A stretch of DNA of 64,000 bases. Source: Excoecaria cochinchinensis (lineage: Eukaryota > Streptophyta > Magnoliopsida > Malpighiales > Euphorbiaceae). Position numbers and translations under genes: made by a program. Every line of letters starts with the position of its first letter. Positions within the stretch are counted from its first letter, which is position 1. The stretch is taken from assembly GCA_947683425.1 (NCBI GenBank), contig CANTUQ010000073.1:9334501-9398500 (forward strand), written 5' to 3'. This document shows, one piece after another, positions 19,601 to 32,600 of this stretch. The notes under the pieces were generated by a model. The model made no database searches, had not been told where the DNA came from, and worked only from the letters and a program-made list of their open reading frames with translations.

Positions 19601-20904
19601 GCTGTCTTACTCCTTCATTTTCGGCACTGCCCGTTGTTTTGCTGAAGAAACACAGCCTTGTTTCTAAAGAAAACACGGCTATGTTTTCTTCTCTGTTCCG
19701 TTTTTTTCGTTTTAAGCACTATATTATTTGTTTCATTTATTTTATACCTCCTTTTAATGCATTTATTTTATAGTTAATTATTTCCATTTAATTAATTGTT
19801 TACATTTAGTCGTTTTAATAATTATTATTTTATTGATTTTTTATTAATTATTTTATTCAATTAATTTATTTGTTCTAATTTACTTGTGCGTATTACATTA
19901 ATTATTTAATTCACTTTACTAACATTTTATTTTTGTTTTTTTATTCCAAAATTTATCCATTTGTTTTTGCGAGTTATATTTATATGCGGATCGGAGTATC
20001 GGAGAATTAAGGACCATCAAAGATTAGGGTTTGCATGTTAATTATTTTATTTTATTTTTCATTTTTATTATATTATTTTGTTATGTAAAAATATATGTTT
20101 TAATTATCCGCATTATAGAAAGTCATGTCTTTCTATAATTACTAATTTGGAATTTTTCTTAATAAATTGGACTAATGTCCTATTTTAGCCAACAAAATCT
20201 CACTATGAAATGGAGAACTAATTTTCATAAAATGGGATCACTCATCCCAATTTTTTCCAATCAATACCCTAAAAATGGTTCTCTTAGTTTTCTAATAAAT
20301 AAAAAGGAACCAAGGTCCTAAAATTTAATGAACAACCCGATTTATGTATGTTGTATTTTAATTTCTTCACTTACTCATTTATTTTAAGCCAATTTTATTT
20401 ATTTGTTTGTTTATATTTTCTTATTTTGGGGGATTGTTCTGTCCCATTTCCTTTTATTTATTATTTATTTTGGGGGATTGCTCTGTCCCAATTTTTATTT
20501 TGTAATTTATTTATTTACTGCTTTATTTATCGCTTTCCTATGTGAATGAATGCACTTTAAATTTATTGTATTATCACGTGAGATGAGAAATGGAATTTTG
20601 ATTTCTTAAAAACTCATTTATTAACTTAAGTCATTAATAAGAGTGAAGTTCCGGACACTATCTCTAGTTTAGACCAATAGAGGTTAGAGACCTTGCCCAG
20701 TTTTTTGTAAACTGGGTGGCGACCCCAAAATACCTCAAAGGTGCCTAAAAGCGTTATGAGTTTAGATGATCCTTTCCAATGTTCTATTGGAAAGGAGGCA
20801 TCCAAGATGACTCATGATGCCCAAGATCAAAATGATGTGAACCAATCCCTCGAGCCCTAAAAGCGGGTTCAAAGAGGGCCTTACTGGTCCGGCGCGCGTC
20901 ACAG

Positions 20905-20922
20905 TGGCGACTCCACTGGGGA
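20905..20922 (+). other. E2 primer binding site
   Basis: TGGCGACTCCACTGGGGA, one base after the 5' LTR. Identical to E3 and one change from E1. Confidence 0.92.
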
Positions 20923-21689
20923 TAGTGATCGAAACTTCGCTTCGAAAGTGACTTAAGTTAAAATTATAATTGAGGTTTTAAGAATCAAAAATTCCATTTT
21001 TAATCAAAATTGCATTACATACATTAGAGCCTTAGAATTATAATAGTTGGTCCCCTATCTACCCCAGTGCGTTCCTAAAACACGACCCTACTTTCACTCA
21101 TTGTAGAGAGGTGTTCAGGATAATTACCAGCCCAAGCCTCATACCATCAAAAGGTATATCAAATGGAGACCCGATCAGTCGCTATACTCGTGATGAGCTA
21201 GACCCATTGGTAGGGACCATGCTTAGGTAGACCTAAAGTAACACTACCTTTGATCGAAGCCCATATAATGGCAATAGATAGTTCCACTAGGTGAAATGTA
21301 CCGTAATACCGTGATTGCTATTTGGGTCGTCATATATTGAATAAAATCAATCAAATTAAATGATCTTCATCAAAGCTTTCATGCCCCGGTAGGCCCATCT
21401 TAATTTAGTTGAACTGTTTAAATACATAATGGCCAAACACCCATACGAATGTACATTAGTTAAGAGTTATTATGCTGCCGATTTTTTTACCATGCACCAT
21501 ACGTGTCCAATGGGTTCCCTATTAACCCTTGGATAAAGCCCACCTAGAAAAGAGACTGCACGACTGCGTGTGTAGGAGAAATAAGGTTGGAAGGATCTAT
21601 CTGCTTGCATGTGTTTGTCCATGTTGCATCAGCACAGCCATGCATTGCACTTCGATCATGCATCATTCTAATAAAGGGGTTTTTTGCAG
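20923..21689 (+). other. E2 untranslated leader with possible 3' splice site
   Basis: Conserved with the E1 and E3 leaders. Ends in GTTTTTTGCAG (AG at 21688-21689) where coding similarity begins. Open frames starting upstream of this point are not supported by the comparison. Confidence 0.55.
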
Positions 21690-23601
21690 CCATCATAGAT
21701 TCATTCAGGTGGTCTAGGGGTCCCGATGGTCGACTAAGAAAGGTTTCACTTTTGGGGTTATTAGAGTTGGTATCGGATCAAAGTTCGGATTCCTTTTTAG
21801 AGGGTAGTGAGATATTATCTTCGGGATCATTAGTTGAGTTAATCATGTCTAATCCATTAAGTGGTTCTGATGCAACTAGGGCAATGATTGCCGAAAAAGT
21901 GGGGAAGAGAATGGAGGAATTTGAGGCCCGTATGATGGCGATGATGGGCAACCTTGCTGCTTTCTTAGCCCCACGTGCTGCTCAATAGGCTACTGCTCCA
22001 GCTGGGGGGCAAGATGAATAAGGGGATGTTAGAGAGGAACCTCCAGCAGCAGTTGATCCGCCTGTAGTTGAGCCAAGAGCTGCAGTGCCTATTGAGCGAA
22101 GAGAGGGCCCTAAGTCTGATATTGATGTATGGGAGGAGCAAGAGGAATAGGCATTAGTAAAGGGAAAGTCGCCCAAGCTAGAGGATGCAATGTGGAGGAA
22201 AATGAAAGTTAGGTTTGAAGCCATGACCAGGATGCTGAAAGTAGGCGGAGGAATGAACCCGAAGGACCAAGAGCTGGATAGTGATGATTTGATCCCTCAG
22301 AACTTCAAGATGCCTGATCCCAAATTTGATGGTACTTCAGATCCCACTACACATGTGAAGCAAAACTCGTTGGTGATGAAGGGTACCACTTTAACAAAGA
22401 GGCAAAAGATTGAATATTTTTGTTTGAGCTTAACCAGCCCAGCAGTGGATTGGTATCATAGGCTAGATCGAAGGACAAAAGAAGATTGGGATTTGCTGAC
22501 AGAAGAGTTCCTCAAATAGTATGATTATAGTACGAGAATGGAGGTAACTCTGAAGGACCTAGAATTACTACAGCAAAAGGCAGGCGAATCTTTTCATGAG
22601 TATCTGACCCGGTGGAGGAACAAGGTAATAAAAATGAAGAGGAAGCCAGATACTCAGGATCAGATTCGGCTATTCATAAAAATGCGAGCCCGTATCTGAG
22701 GGACAGACTAAAGATGAAGGGATTGAGAGACTGGGAGTCTTTGAAGAAGGATATTGCTATAGAGGCTGAGGATGAGTACCTTGCCAGGAGAGCAAGCAAT
22801 GATGCTTATGCCAAGAAGGGTTATGCTAATCAGGGAGCAACCAAGCCAACCAGCTCCAGTAGCGGTAATAGAAGTGGGAAAATGGCTGAGGTATCGGCAA
22901 TCGACGTGAGTCAGAGGCACTTCTCGAATTTGGGCCGGCCTTTGTCATGGGTATTGAAGAGGTTGATGAAGGAGGGAAAGCTCCAACCATTACCACCTAG
23001 GCCAGCTAGGAATCAAGGGCAGCCGGGGCATAAAGAGAATGAATACTATGCTTTTCACCAGCATACAGGGCATTTAACGGATAATTATGCGACGCTGAGG
23101 AACCGAATTCAAGATCTATTAGATAGTGAACAGATCACCGACCCTGAGCGGAGAGAGGGCAAGACGAAGTCCAATTATAATGCCGTGCGACCCCCTGTTT
23201 TTATGATTGGGTCAAGTCTACCCGAGTGGTATATCTTACAAGATTTCTATGGGAATGAATATGTTGTTGTTACTCGCCCTAAAGAAAATAAGGAAGAGAT
23301 GCCTGTAGCGATAATAGATTGCTGGTCTACTAGCAAAAGCGGGGAAGAAGAGGAATAGGAAGGTGAGACGTCTGTGGATCTGTGGGAGTCAGATGGAGAA
23401 GGAAAAGAAGTAGGGGCTATAACGAGAAGCAGAAGAGTAGTCCCAGAAGAGGGGAGGTTACAAGATCCGGGGCAAGCGCCTATCGAAAAAGAGCCGGAAG
23501 AGAATCAGATAGTAAAGTAGTCGAAAAAGACCACGGCTCAGATATCTGTATGAGATCTTTTAAGACAGTCCCCTTCTCACAGACAAAATTTAGTTGAAGC
23601 T
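21690..23601 (+). pseudogene. gag: E2 gag, broken
   Basis: Same layout as E1 gag. N-terminal coiled-coil-like segment to TAG 21986, then in-frame TAA near 22019 (CAA in E1) and TAG near 22149. The capsid core 22190-22519 (FDGTSDP, WYHRLDRRTKEDWDLL) ends at TAG 22517, where E1 and E3 read CAG. A one-base deletion near 22680 shifts the frame; 22612-23358 then covers the rest of the capsid and a degenerate knuckle (AFHQHTGHLTDNY). Further stops: TAG 23356, TAG 23518 (CAG in E1) and TGA near 23550 (TGG in E1). It continues into pro without a boundary. Confidence 0.87.
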
Positions 23602-24270
23602 TTGAATGAGTCTACTGTGGCTACTACAATTTCTCCATCTGAGTTATTGGACCTTGTAAAGGAGGGATCAGGAGAAAGATTAGTGTATTCTGATGCTGAC
23701 CTACCAATCGAGGGCCGCAATCATAACCGACCGCTATACATTAAGGCGCAAATCAATGGCAAACACACTGCTTGTGTCATGTTTGATGATGGATCATCTA
23801 TAAATATTTGCCCTCTAGTGGCACTTCAGGCTTTTGGACTAGATGAGAGCATGCTTGGCAAGTCTGACTTAACCATCACAGCCTATGACAATTCACGAAG
23901 ACAAGCGTCAGGAACCTTTAGAGCGCTGGTCAGGACTGTATTGAAACGGAAGCAGAATTTGTGGTTTTATCTATCCCAGCGAATTTCTCAGCCCTACTTG
24001 GAAGACCCTGGTTCCATAAACTGGGAGGGGTACCATCTACGCTACACGAGATGATCAAGATACCACATGAAGGGGAGGTGGTAACCATTAGGGCAGTAAG
24101 AGAGAATCAGGTGTCTACCTTAGGGATTGCTAACTAGCCGTTCAATGGTTTTCATGTGTCTATGATAGGAAAAGAGTGAAGTTCAGCGAGCACCCCTCAG
24201 GTGGTAAATATGATGAAAAAGATGCACTTTCTTCTAGGAGCTGGTTTGGGTAAGAATTCACAAGGGCTGC
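23602..24270 (+). pseudogene. pro: E2 protease, broken
   Basis: Aspartic protease. The active-site region reads FDDGSSINICP (VDDGSSINVCP in E1). The frame is open over 23602-24054, but an indel near 23940 puts the C-terminal half out of frame. The real continuation (EFVVLSIPANFSALLG-type) reads in another frame to about 24270 with two stops. Confidence 0.8.
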
Positions 24271-24772
24271 AATCTGCTATCATTACTCAAGGCTAGAAAG
24301 ATCGAAAGGGTTTGGGATATAAAGGTGAACGTGGCGAGAAGAAGAAGTCAGAAAAGATCCCCATATTTCAGAAACTTTTGTTCCTGCGTCCTTAGTATGT
24401 GCTTATACCAGAGAAGAAGAGCTTCAGTGGGTGAATGGAAAGATCGTTCTAGGGTTTGAAATCTTTAGTGATGTCTTCGATTGGGATGTTGGAGCAATCA
24501 AATCTGCAAAGGATTTCTGGGATGAGGAGATTATGACACAATGCAGTATTTGGGATAGAGATGAGCCCGAGGAAATTGTAACTGAAAAGCTGTTAGCAAC
24601 CCGGTTGAAACAGAAAGAGAAGATGGCATAGCTAGATTTAAAGATTGAAGATCTGAAGATTTCACCGGAGATAGTTGAAAAGCCTTCATCAAGCCAAGAA
24701 GCCAAAACACAGTCTACTGCAGCATCAGTATCGACAAAAGATGAAGACCATAGTCATCTAGATAGTCTTTTT
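24271..24772 (+). pseudogene. E2 pro-RT linker, broken
   Basis: Counterpart of 7055-7549. Recognisable stretch at 24431-24631 (FEIFSDVFDWDVG, EEIVTEKLLATRLK) ending at TAG 24629. It then continues in the same frame into the RT through an acidic, Ser/Thr-rich spacer. Confidence 0.6.
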
Positions 24773-25900
24773 ATGCCAGAACTATTTTATGAAGACAATG
24801 TTAATGCTTCTGATTATATTAATGAAATGAACAACTTTGCTTATTTGTGTGGTGTTTCTGATGATTTCATTTCTCATGATTATAAACATGATGCATTCAT
24901 TTTTTATATTAATTCAACAAGCACGACTGCATTTAATCTTGGAACTTTGGAAAACCCAAAGAAAATTTTGATAGCATCAGATATAACTCCTGATGAGAGA
25001 ATAAAATTTGAGAGCATTTTAAGAAAATATGAAAAAGTCTTTGCCTGGACTTATGAGGACATGCCGGGAATTGATCGGGAGGTCACTGAACATGCTATTC
25101 CAACTTACCCAGAGTCTAAACTTGTCAAGCAGAAGCTCAGAAGACTTAGGCCAGAATGGGCACAAAAGGTGAAAGAAGAGATCCATAGGCAAATTAAGGC
25201 TAAGTTTCTAGTGGAAATTCAATATCCGACTTGGTTAGCTAATGTATTTCCTGTGGCTAAGAAGGATGGAAAGGTCCGCGTATGTGTGGATTATCGGGAC
25301 TTGAACAAAGCCTGTCCGAAGGATGATTTCTCTTTGCCTCACATTAATGTGCTGGTGGATAGTGCAGCTGCATGTATGATGTACAGTTTTGTAGATAGAT
25401 ATGTAGGTTATAATCAGATCCTCAACAAGATAATCGATCGAATCAAGATAGCTTTCATCACAGAATGGGGGACATTCGCCTACCGGGTTATGCCTTTCGG
25501 ATTAAAGAATACGGGTGTAACTTATCAGAGAATGGCAACAAGAATCCTGGATGACTTGATTCACAAGGAGGTAGAGGTATATGTAGATGACATGATGATT
25601 AAGTCAGCCACTAGAGAAGGCCACTTTGAATCTCTGGAAAAGTTCTTTCAAAGGATCAGTAAGTACAACCTACGCCTTAACCCCAAGAAGTGCATTTTTG
25701 GAGTTACCTCAGGCAAGCTATTGGGCCATGTTGTAAGTTAAAGAGGAACAGAAGTAGATCTCGATAAGGTCAAGGCTATTAGAGAAATGCCAGCGCCCCA
25801 GAAAGAGAAAGAGGTTAGGAGTTTCCTGGGAAAACTTTAGTACATCAGTTGGTTTATCGCCAAGCTAGCCTCAGTATGTGAGCCCATCTTCAAGCTTCTC
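24773..25900 (+). pseudogene. RT: E2 reverse transcriptase, largely readable
   Basis: The longest open stretch of E2 pol: 24773-25741, 322 codons. It covers the AT-rich N-terminal segment, FAWTYEDMPGID, LRRLRPEW, VCVDYRDLNKACPKDDF, MPFGLKN and the catalytic YVDD (25580-25591). FVDGYAGY has become FVDRYVGY, so activity is doubtful even before the stop TAA 25739 (CAA in E1). After it, TAG 25838 (CAG in E1) interrupts the RT-RNH connection. Confidence 0.93.
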
Positions 25901-26423
25901 AGGAAGAACCAACCGGTGGTGTGGAATGATGATTGCCAACTAGCCTTTGATACTATAAAGAACTATCTTTTAAATCCACCTGTCTTAAGACCACCTTATC
26001 GTACCAAGCCTCTAATCCTGTATTTAGCCGTAGAAGATAGCTCAATTTGGAGTGGAGTTTGCGGTTTATTACCTTAGCAAGAAATTCCTGCCATATGAAG
26101 CCAAATATGTTGAAGTGGAAAAAATTTGCTTAGCCGTAATTTGGGCTTCTAAGAAGTTGCAACACTACTTTCACTGTTTCAGCATGCAAGCAGTTGTTAA
26201 GCATAACCCGCTTAGGTACCTTCAACAGGCACCCTCTCTACTAGGAAAGATGGGAAGATGGTTATTACTGTTGCAGGAGTTCGACATTGAATACATTACC
26301 AGGAAAACCATTAAAGGAAGAGCTATAGCTGAATTCTTGGCTGAACACTCTATTGAGGGAGACCAGCTCGAATACAATTTCCCAGATAAAGATGTTGTGG
26401 CCAAAACAGTACAAGGGTGGTAG
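25901..26423 (+). pseudogene. RNH: E2 Ty3-type RNase H, broken
   Basis: Similar to E1 8761-9234, with LILYLAVED, EFAVYYLSKKFLPYE and LAVIWASKKLQHYFH. A deletion near 26040 removes about 20 bases present in E1. The frame 26052-26423 is open through a connecting segment and stops at TAG 26421, where E1 has CAG. Confidence 0.8.
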
Positions 26424-26860
26424 ATGTTCTTTCATGGAGCAGTTAACAGAAAGGGGGCAGGAGCAGGGATTATTCTCACAACCCCGGATGCTGAAAAGCT
26501 GCAATTAGCCAGGAAGTTGAGGTACAAGGCAACCAATAATGAAGCAGAATATGAAGCTTGCATTTTCGGATTGGAAGCATTGCTTGCTCTGGGGGCAAAG
26601 ACCGCAGAAGTCTTCAGAGATTCATCCTTGGTAATTTATCAGATTAGAGAGGAATGGTCAGTCAAGGAAGAGAGACTGTGGCCTTATGTGAAGCACTTGA
26701 AGATGCTGAGTATCCAGTTTGAAACTTGCACTTTTCACTTCGTTCCTAGAGATGAAAATCAGTTGGCTGATGCTCTCGCAATGTTAGTGTCCATGTGGGA
26801 TAATCCAACGGGGGTTGCTATGAGACCTGTGCTGATATCTAGTGCAGGGAAGCCTTATTT
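26424..26860 (+). pseudogene. aRNH: E2 second RNase H (aRNH), active site lost
   Basis: Open to 26933. The first catalytic Asp is replaced by His (MFFHGAVNRKGAG; Asp in E1), which should abolish activity. The E of KATNNEAEYEACIFGLEAL and the D of NQLADALAML remain, and the DSSLV Asp is present. It shows the Tat/Ogre domain order clearly. Confidence 0.88.
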
Positions 26861-26879
26861 TGAAACTGAGCAGATAATG

Positions 26880-28149
26880 GATGTTGAGGCCGTAGATGGA
26901 AAGCCTTGTATCACGATATTCAGAATTACTTAGAGAGATCAGTTTTTCCAGAAGAAGCTACTGAGAAAGACCAAAAAATGATTAGAAAGTTATCCTCTTA
27001 GTTCATCTGTGTGGATGGAACTTTATATAAGAGGCAAGCAGATGGTATCCAGTTAAGATGTTTGGCGGAGAAGGAAGCTAAAAAGGTTATGGAAGAGGTT
27101 TATGCCAGTGTTTGTGGAGCTCATATGAATGGTCTAGCATTAGCAAAGAAGATAATGCGCCAAGGATTTTATTGGCTCACAATGGATACTGATTGCTCAA
27201 AGTATGTGAAGCAATGCCAATTATGCCAGCAATACGCAAATATGAGGCATGTGCCTATTTCAGAGCTACATAATTTGACATCTCCATGGCCATTTGCAGC
27301 TTGGAGAATAGATATCATAGGAGAGATACATCCTACAGCATCTAATGGGCATAGGTTCATCATAGTCGCCATTGATTACTTCACTAAGTGGGTTGAAGCT
27401 GAGTCTTTCAGAAAGGTTGATGCTAGGGACATGGCCAAGTTCATCAAGCGGAATTTGGTACATAGATATGGCCTCCCACACTACATTGTGTCTGATAATG
27501 GGGTACAGTTCTTAGCAGAAACTAAACAGATGCTTCAGAAGTACGGAATCCAACATCATAAGTCTTCTCCTTACCGGCCTCAGGCTAATGGTGCGGTTGA
27601 AGCAGCGAATAAGAATGTTAAAAGAATATTGGCCAAGATGGTTCAGAGCTATAAAGACTGAGCAAAAAAGCTAACCTTTGCACTCTAGGGTTATAGAACT
27701 ACAGTCAGAACCTCTACAGGAGCGACGCCATTCTCTCTGGTATATAGAACTGAAGCAGTTCTACCAGTGGAAGTCGAGCTAAAATCTCTGAGGGTAGTAA
27801 TGGAGGCCGAGATTCCAGAAATATAATGGGCACAGCAGTGACTATTGCAGTTGAATCTGTTGGATGAAGACAGGTTGTGGGCATACTATCACGATCAGGT
27901 CTATCAGAAGAGGCTAGCTTGGTCATTCGGCAAGAAGGTTCGAAAGCACCCATTAAAGGAAGGGGATTTGGTCTTTAAGATGATGAGGCCAGGAGTGCCA
28001 GATATACGAAGAAAATTTAGGCCAACCTGGGAAGGTCCATTTGTGCTGAAAAAGTTACTGACGAAGGGAGCAGTAATTTTAGTGGACAGTGATGGGAATG
28101 AGTTTAGAGAACCGATCAACATCGACAGATTAAAAAGGTTCCATGGCTA
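26880..28149 (+). pseudogene. INT: E2 integrase, broken
   Basis: The frame 27011-27661 covers most of the protein. The first zinc-binding His is Tyr (VYASVCGAH; CAT to TAT), while CQLCQQ is intact. The core triad is readable: RIDIIGEI, VSDNGVQF, NGAVEAANKN, again with 34 residues between the last D and E. Stops: TAG 26999 (CAG in E1), TGA 27659 (TGG in E1), TAG 27686 (TGG in E1), TAA near 27824 and TGA 27839 (shared with E1). The GPF module lies at about 28018-28071. The final frame ends RLKRFHG at 28149. Confidence 0.9.
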
Positions 28150-29149
28150 AAGACTAAAATAAAAAGAAGAGAATAAACACCCCGCGGGTCAAAAATCGAA
28201 AAAAGGCGGCCTTGCTAAAATTGGGCGCCCTGTCAGGGTGAAAACCGAATAAAGGCATCCTGGGCAAAAATTAAGGGCCGAGAGAAAATGTTCAATCGAG
28301 AAAACCCGAGAAGGCCGATTGATAACAGGAGTTCGATGCTTACAAGATCTATTCTGAGATTAGGTGTAGTCTTGTACTTTTGAATTCTTGTCGAATGGGG
28401 ATCATGTATGATGAAATCATATATAAATGTGCACAATTCAGCAATGAACAAAAGAGTCTAGTTTATATTTTCTTCAGATTCTAATTCTGTTTTAAAAAAG
28501 AGGTATATCATTTATTTATCGAATGACTATTGTTTAACAACCTTCTCTTATAACTTAAAAAAAAAAGAAAAAAAAAGGTCGTTGGAGATGAAAACTATAA
28601 TTGGCGCTCCATGAAAAAGTTAGGCCAAAGAGCAGGGTGAAAACCTTGAAAACAGGCAGTCTGTCCCCCAAAAAAAAAAAAAGAAAAAGCCGCTGGATTG
28701 GGTTAGGTCCATTCCAGGCAAAAATAAGGCACAGGATTATGTGAAAATCCGAAAAGGACGCATTTCCCGCTAAGAAAAGCTAGTGCAAAAATCCACAAGG
28801 GACGCACTACCTTAAAAGAATGACTACAGGGGAGAACCTCATAATTTCTAAAGGCATAAAATTCGAAAATAATTCCAGGGGGCACTGATCCTACCTCAAA
28901 TTATGACCAAACCGGCCGTCACCTTCAAATCCGCTTGGGCAAATTCTTAGCCTGCATTGCTGCATACACATGCATCTCACGTGCATGCTTATTATCTTTT
29001 CTGCATGTTTGCCTTTTTAAGTCTTGCAGAAAGAGAGACTCGATGCGGATGCCAACAAAAGCCGAGTGATAACATCAGTCAAATTTAACCCAGGACCTCT
29101 CAAGGGGCAAATCAGTTAAAGACCTCTCAGGGGGCACCACTTCAAATCT
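28150..29149 (+). other. E2 3' untranslated region
   Basis: Conserved with E1 10982-11900, including the repeated GTGAAAA-CC-AAAAGG theme. Contains A-rich runs (28556-28577, 28669-28686). No coding signal. Confidence 0.7.
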
Positions 29150-29545
29150 CAGGAGGGTTAGCACGATAGCGGCACTACCATTCTACGAAAGGTTAGCACG
29201 ACCACGGCACTACCACTTTAGAAGGGTTAGCACGATGACGGCACTACCACTCAACAGAGGGTTTGCACGATCACGGCACTACCACTTCAAATCTCAAAGG
29301 GTTAGCACGATGGCGGCACTACCATTCTACGGAAGGTTAGCACAACCACGATACTACCACTTCAGAAGGGTTAGCACGATGACGTCACTACCACTCAATA
29401 GAAGGTTTGCACAATGATGGCACTTTTGCTTCAAATTTTAGAATGGTTAGCATGATGACGGCACTACCACTCAATAGAGGGTTAACACGATCACGACACT
29501 ATAGCTTATACAAAGGTTAACACGCCGACAACATGGCAACAACCA
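29150..29545. repeat. E2 pre-polypurine tandem repeats (~36-bp monomers)
   Basis: About eleven monomers built on GGTTAGCACGAT-ACGGCACTACCA. Four variant monomers (ending CTACG, CTTCAGAAG, CTCAATAGA, CTTCAAATCTCA) recur in order, a higher-order period of about 142 bp. The reverse-complement family is at 40435-41135 in E3. Confidence 0.9.
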
Positions 29546-29647
29546 CCACCACAACATCGCTTAGTTTGGAAAGACAGCTACCTCAGGTACGCGTCTCTTC
29601 TTTCTTTTTTTGAGTTTTGGCTCACCTAGGCACCCAGGCACTACGTT

Positions 29648-29666
29648 CCCCAAAACTGGGGGCAAC
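29648..29666 (+). other. E2 polypurine tract
   Basis: AAAACTGGGGGCAAC adjoining the 3' LTR, inside the inverted repeat CCCC-AAAACT-GGGG. Identical to E3 40302-40316 on the minus strand. Confidence 0.82.
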
Positions 29667-32600
29667 TGTAGACACCGAATCCTGAGGTAGTCCAGGCCAA
29701 AGTTACCCAATGATGAAAATGATACTTGTTCACAGGCAATAGACAAATGGAAGTGATGGTTTCCTCGAGAAAAAAATATATTTTTTATTTTTTCTTAACT
29801 TTATTTTTTTTTAAAAAAAAGGAAGATGATGTGAGTTTTGGGCCTGTGGGTGAGACCCATCTCATTTGGGTGAGATACTGCCTCACTACGTGAGGCCCAG
29901 CTCATAGGTGAGGACCTCTCACCTACTGCCTCACGTGTGCTCCTCTTCAGCACATTTTTTTTTCCGTTTTTCATAGAGATTTGGTTTGAAAAAAAGGGAG
30001 GATTTGGTAGGAAAAACAACTAATCCTGTCAATTTACATTTAAAGAGAAGTGAAAGATAGAAAGAGGGAGGAAGAATTATTGGAGAGGGCCGGAACGAAA
30101 AGAAAAAAACACAGAGAGTAAAAAAGCTTAGAGAGGAAGAACATCAAAAGGAGTCGTTCTGAGATTATCTTGAGAAAAAAGGAGTTTTTAACATTGAAAA
30201 TCCATCATTTTGGTTCTGGTTTTCTAAAAACATATTTTCTACTGGAGCTTTAGAGTCTCTATTTTTTTATCTTCCATCCCAAGAAAAGCAAAGAGGAAAT
30301 CAGAAACTTCATTTACCGATCAAAGATCAAAAATCTGAAGGTAAATACTGAATAACCGCCTCTCTTATTTATTTTCTTTGTCTTCTCCTTTTTTCTTTTT
30401 GTTTCTTTTCTTTATTTTGCTAAGCTAGTAAGCTCTGTTTCTTGTATATATTGTATGTATTGTATATATTATTGCTTGATCTTATTAACCCGTTGATTAT
30501 GTGTTTGTGGTTATTATGAATTTATTAGCATGTTAGTTGTAACATTTTGCATGTTTCGATCTTATTTTGTCATATCTGATGGCCTGTTCTTCTTCCTCTG
30601 TTCACCTTTGTTTTTCCATTTCTTTGAGTTAGTGATTTTGTTTTGCTTGATTTTTTGGTTGCCGATCGGTTTTTTTATCTTTGTTCTTGCTTGTATTGCG
30701 GTTATCCGATCAGAATTTGCCCCTTACCGGTAGGATTGTGCCTTATTTTTCTCTTTTCCCAATCAGATGCATCAAAGAAAAACCAATTCCCGGTTCGGAC
30801 TGCACAACTCGTGAAACACATTCACGAGTCGTGAATGTACTGCATGACTCATGCAGTGCATTCATGAGTTGTGAATGCACTGCACGACTCATACAGTGCA
30901 TTCACGAGTCGTGCAGGTCCCTCTTCCCTCTTTCTTCTTCGATTTTCCTCTCTTCCTGTTTTGCCCGATCATCAGTTCTCCGATCGTCTATTTTCCTTGT
31001 ACATTCTTGTCTTATTTTGCACCTTTAATTTTTGGTCTTTGCTCGATTTTTCTTGTAATAATCGTTAACTCCTCTTGTTATGTTTTTGGATGGATTTAAT
31101 TCACTGGATTGCCATGTTTTTTTCTGGTTTGTGTTTTCTATTTCTCATTTTTAGTTTATGATAATTGACGAGATTTTGATTTAATTTGTTTTATCATTAG
31201 CAATTCATGCTGTATATTTTGGATTTGTTATTTTTTAGTGTTTTAAAATTAAAATTGGTGTTTTTCTGTTGGAGGAGCGTATTTTTGCTCAACAGAGCAA
31301 AAGCACAGCTGTGTTTCTGCTTTAGTTGAAAAACACAGCTGTGTTCCTTTGGAAAACACAGCCGTGTTTTTCACGCTGTCTTACTCCTTCGTTTTTTTTT
31401 TTATTTTCGGCGCTGCCCGTTGTTTTGCTGAAGAAACACAGTCGTGTTTCTAAAGAAAACAAAGCTGTGTTTTCTTCTCTGTTCCGTTTTTTTCGTTTCA
31501 AGCATTGTATTATTTGCTTCATTTATTTTATACCTCCTTTTAATGCATTTATTTTATAGTTAATTATTTCCATTTAATTAATTGTTTATATTTAGTCGTT
31601 TTAATAATTATTATTTTATTAATTTTTTATTAATTATTTTATTCAATTAATTTATTTGTTCTAATTTACTTGTGCGTATTACATTAATTATTTAATTCAC
31701 TTTACTAACATTTTATTTTTGTTTTTTTTTTGTTCCAAAATCTATTCATTTGTTTTTGCGAGTTATATTTATATGCGGATCGGAGTATCGGAGAATTAAG
31801 GACCATCCAAGATTAGGGTTTGCATGTTAATTATTTTATTTTATTTTTCATTTTTATTTTATTATTTTGTTATGTAAAAATATATGTTTTAATTATCCGC
31901 ATTATAGAAAGTCATGTTTTTCTATAATTACTAATTTGGGATTTTTCTTAATAAATTGGACCAATGTCCTATTTTAGCCAACAAAATCTCACTATCAAAT
32001 GGAAAACTAATTTTCATAAAATGGGATCACTCATCCCGGTTTTTTCCAATCAATGCCCTAAAAATGGTTCTCCAAGTTTTCTAATAAATAAAAAGGAACC
32101 AAGGTTCCTAAAATTTAATGAATATGTATGTTGCATTTTAATTTCTTATGTGTTTATTTACTCATTTATTTTAAGCCAATTTTATTTATATGTTTGTTTA
32201 TATTTTCTTATTTTGGGGGATTATTCTGTCCCATTTCCTTTTATTTATTATTTATTTTGGGGGATTTCTCTGTCCCGATTTTTATTTTCTAATTTATTTA
32301 TTTATTGCTTTATTTATCACTTTCCTATGTGAATGAATGCACTTTAAATTTATTGCATTATCGCGTGAGATGAGAAATGAATTTTTGATTTCTTAAAAAC
32401 TCATTTATTAACTTAAGTCATTAATAAGAGTGAAGTTCCGGACACTATCTCTGGTTTAGACCAATAGAGGTTAGAGACCTTTCCCAGTTTCTTGTAAACT
32501 GGGTGGCGACTCCAAAATACCTCTAAGGTGCCTAAAGGCATTATGTGTCTGGGTGATCCTTTCCAATATTCTATTGGGAAGGAGGCATCCAAGATGACTC

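Larger units (their letters stand above)
17767..20903 (+). repeat. E2 5' LTR
   Basis: Begins TATAGACACC (TGTAGACACC in the 3' LTR, so the terminal TG is mutated) and ends GCGCGCGTCACA, followed by G and the primer binding site. It holds three palindrome arrays: 17958-18054, 18966-19098 and 19482-19600. Near the 3' end is a hairpin followed by TGGCGACCCC (20717-20726), a one-base variant of the primer-binding decamer. The first 410 bp are duplicated upstream in the 868-bp units. Confidence 0.92.
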
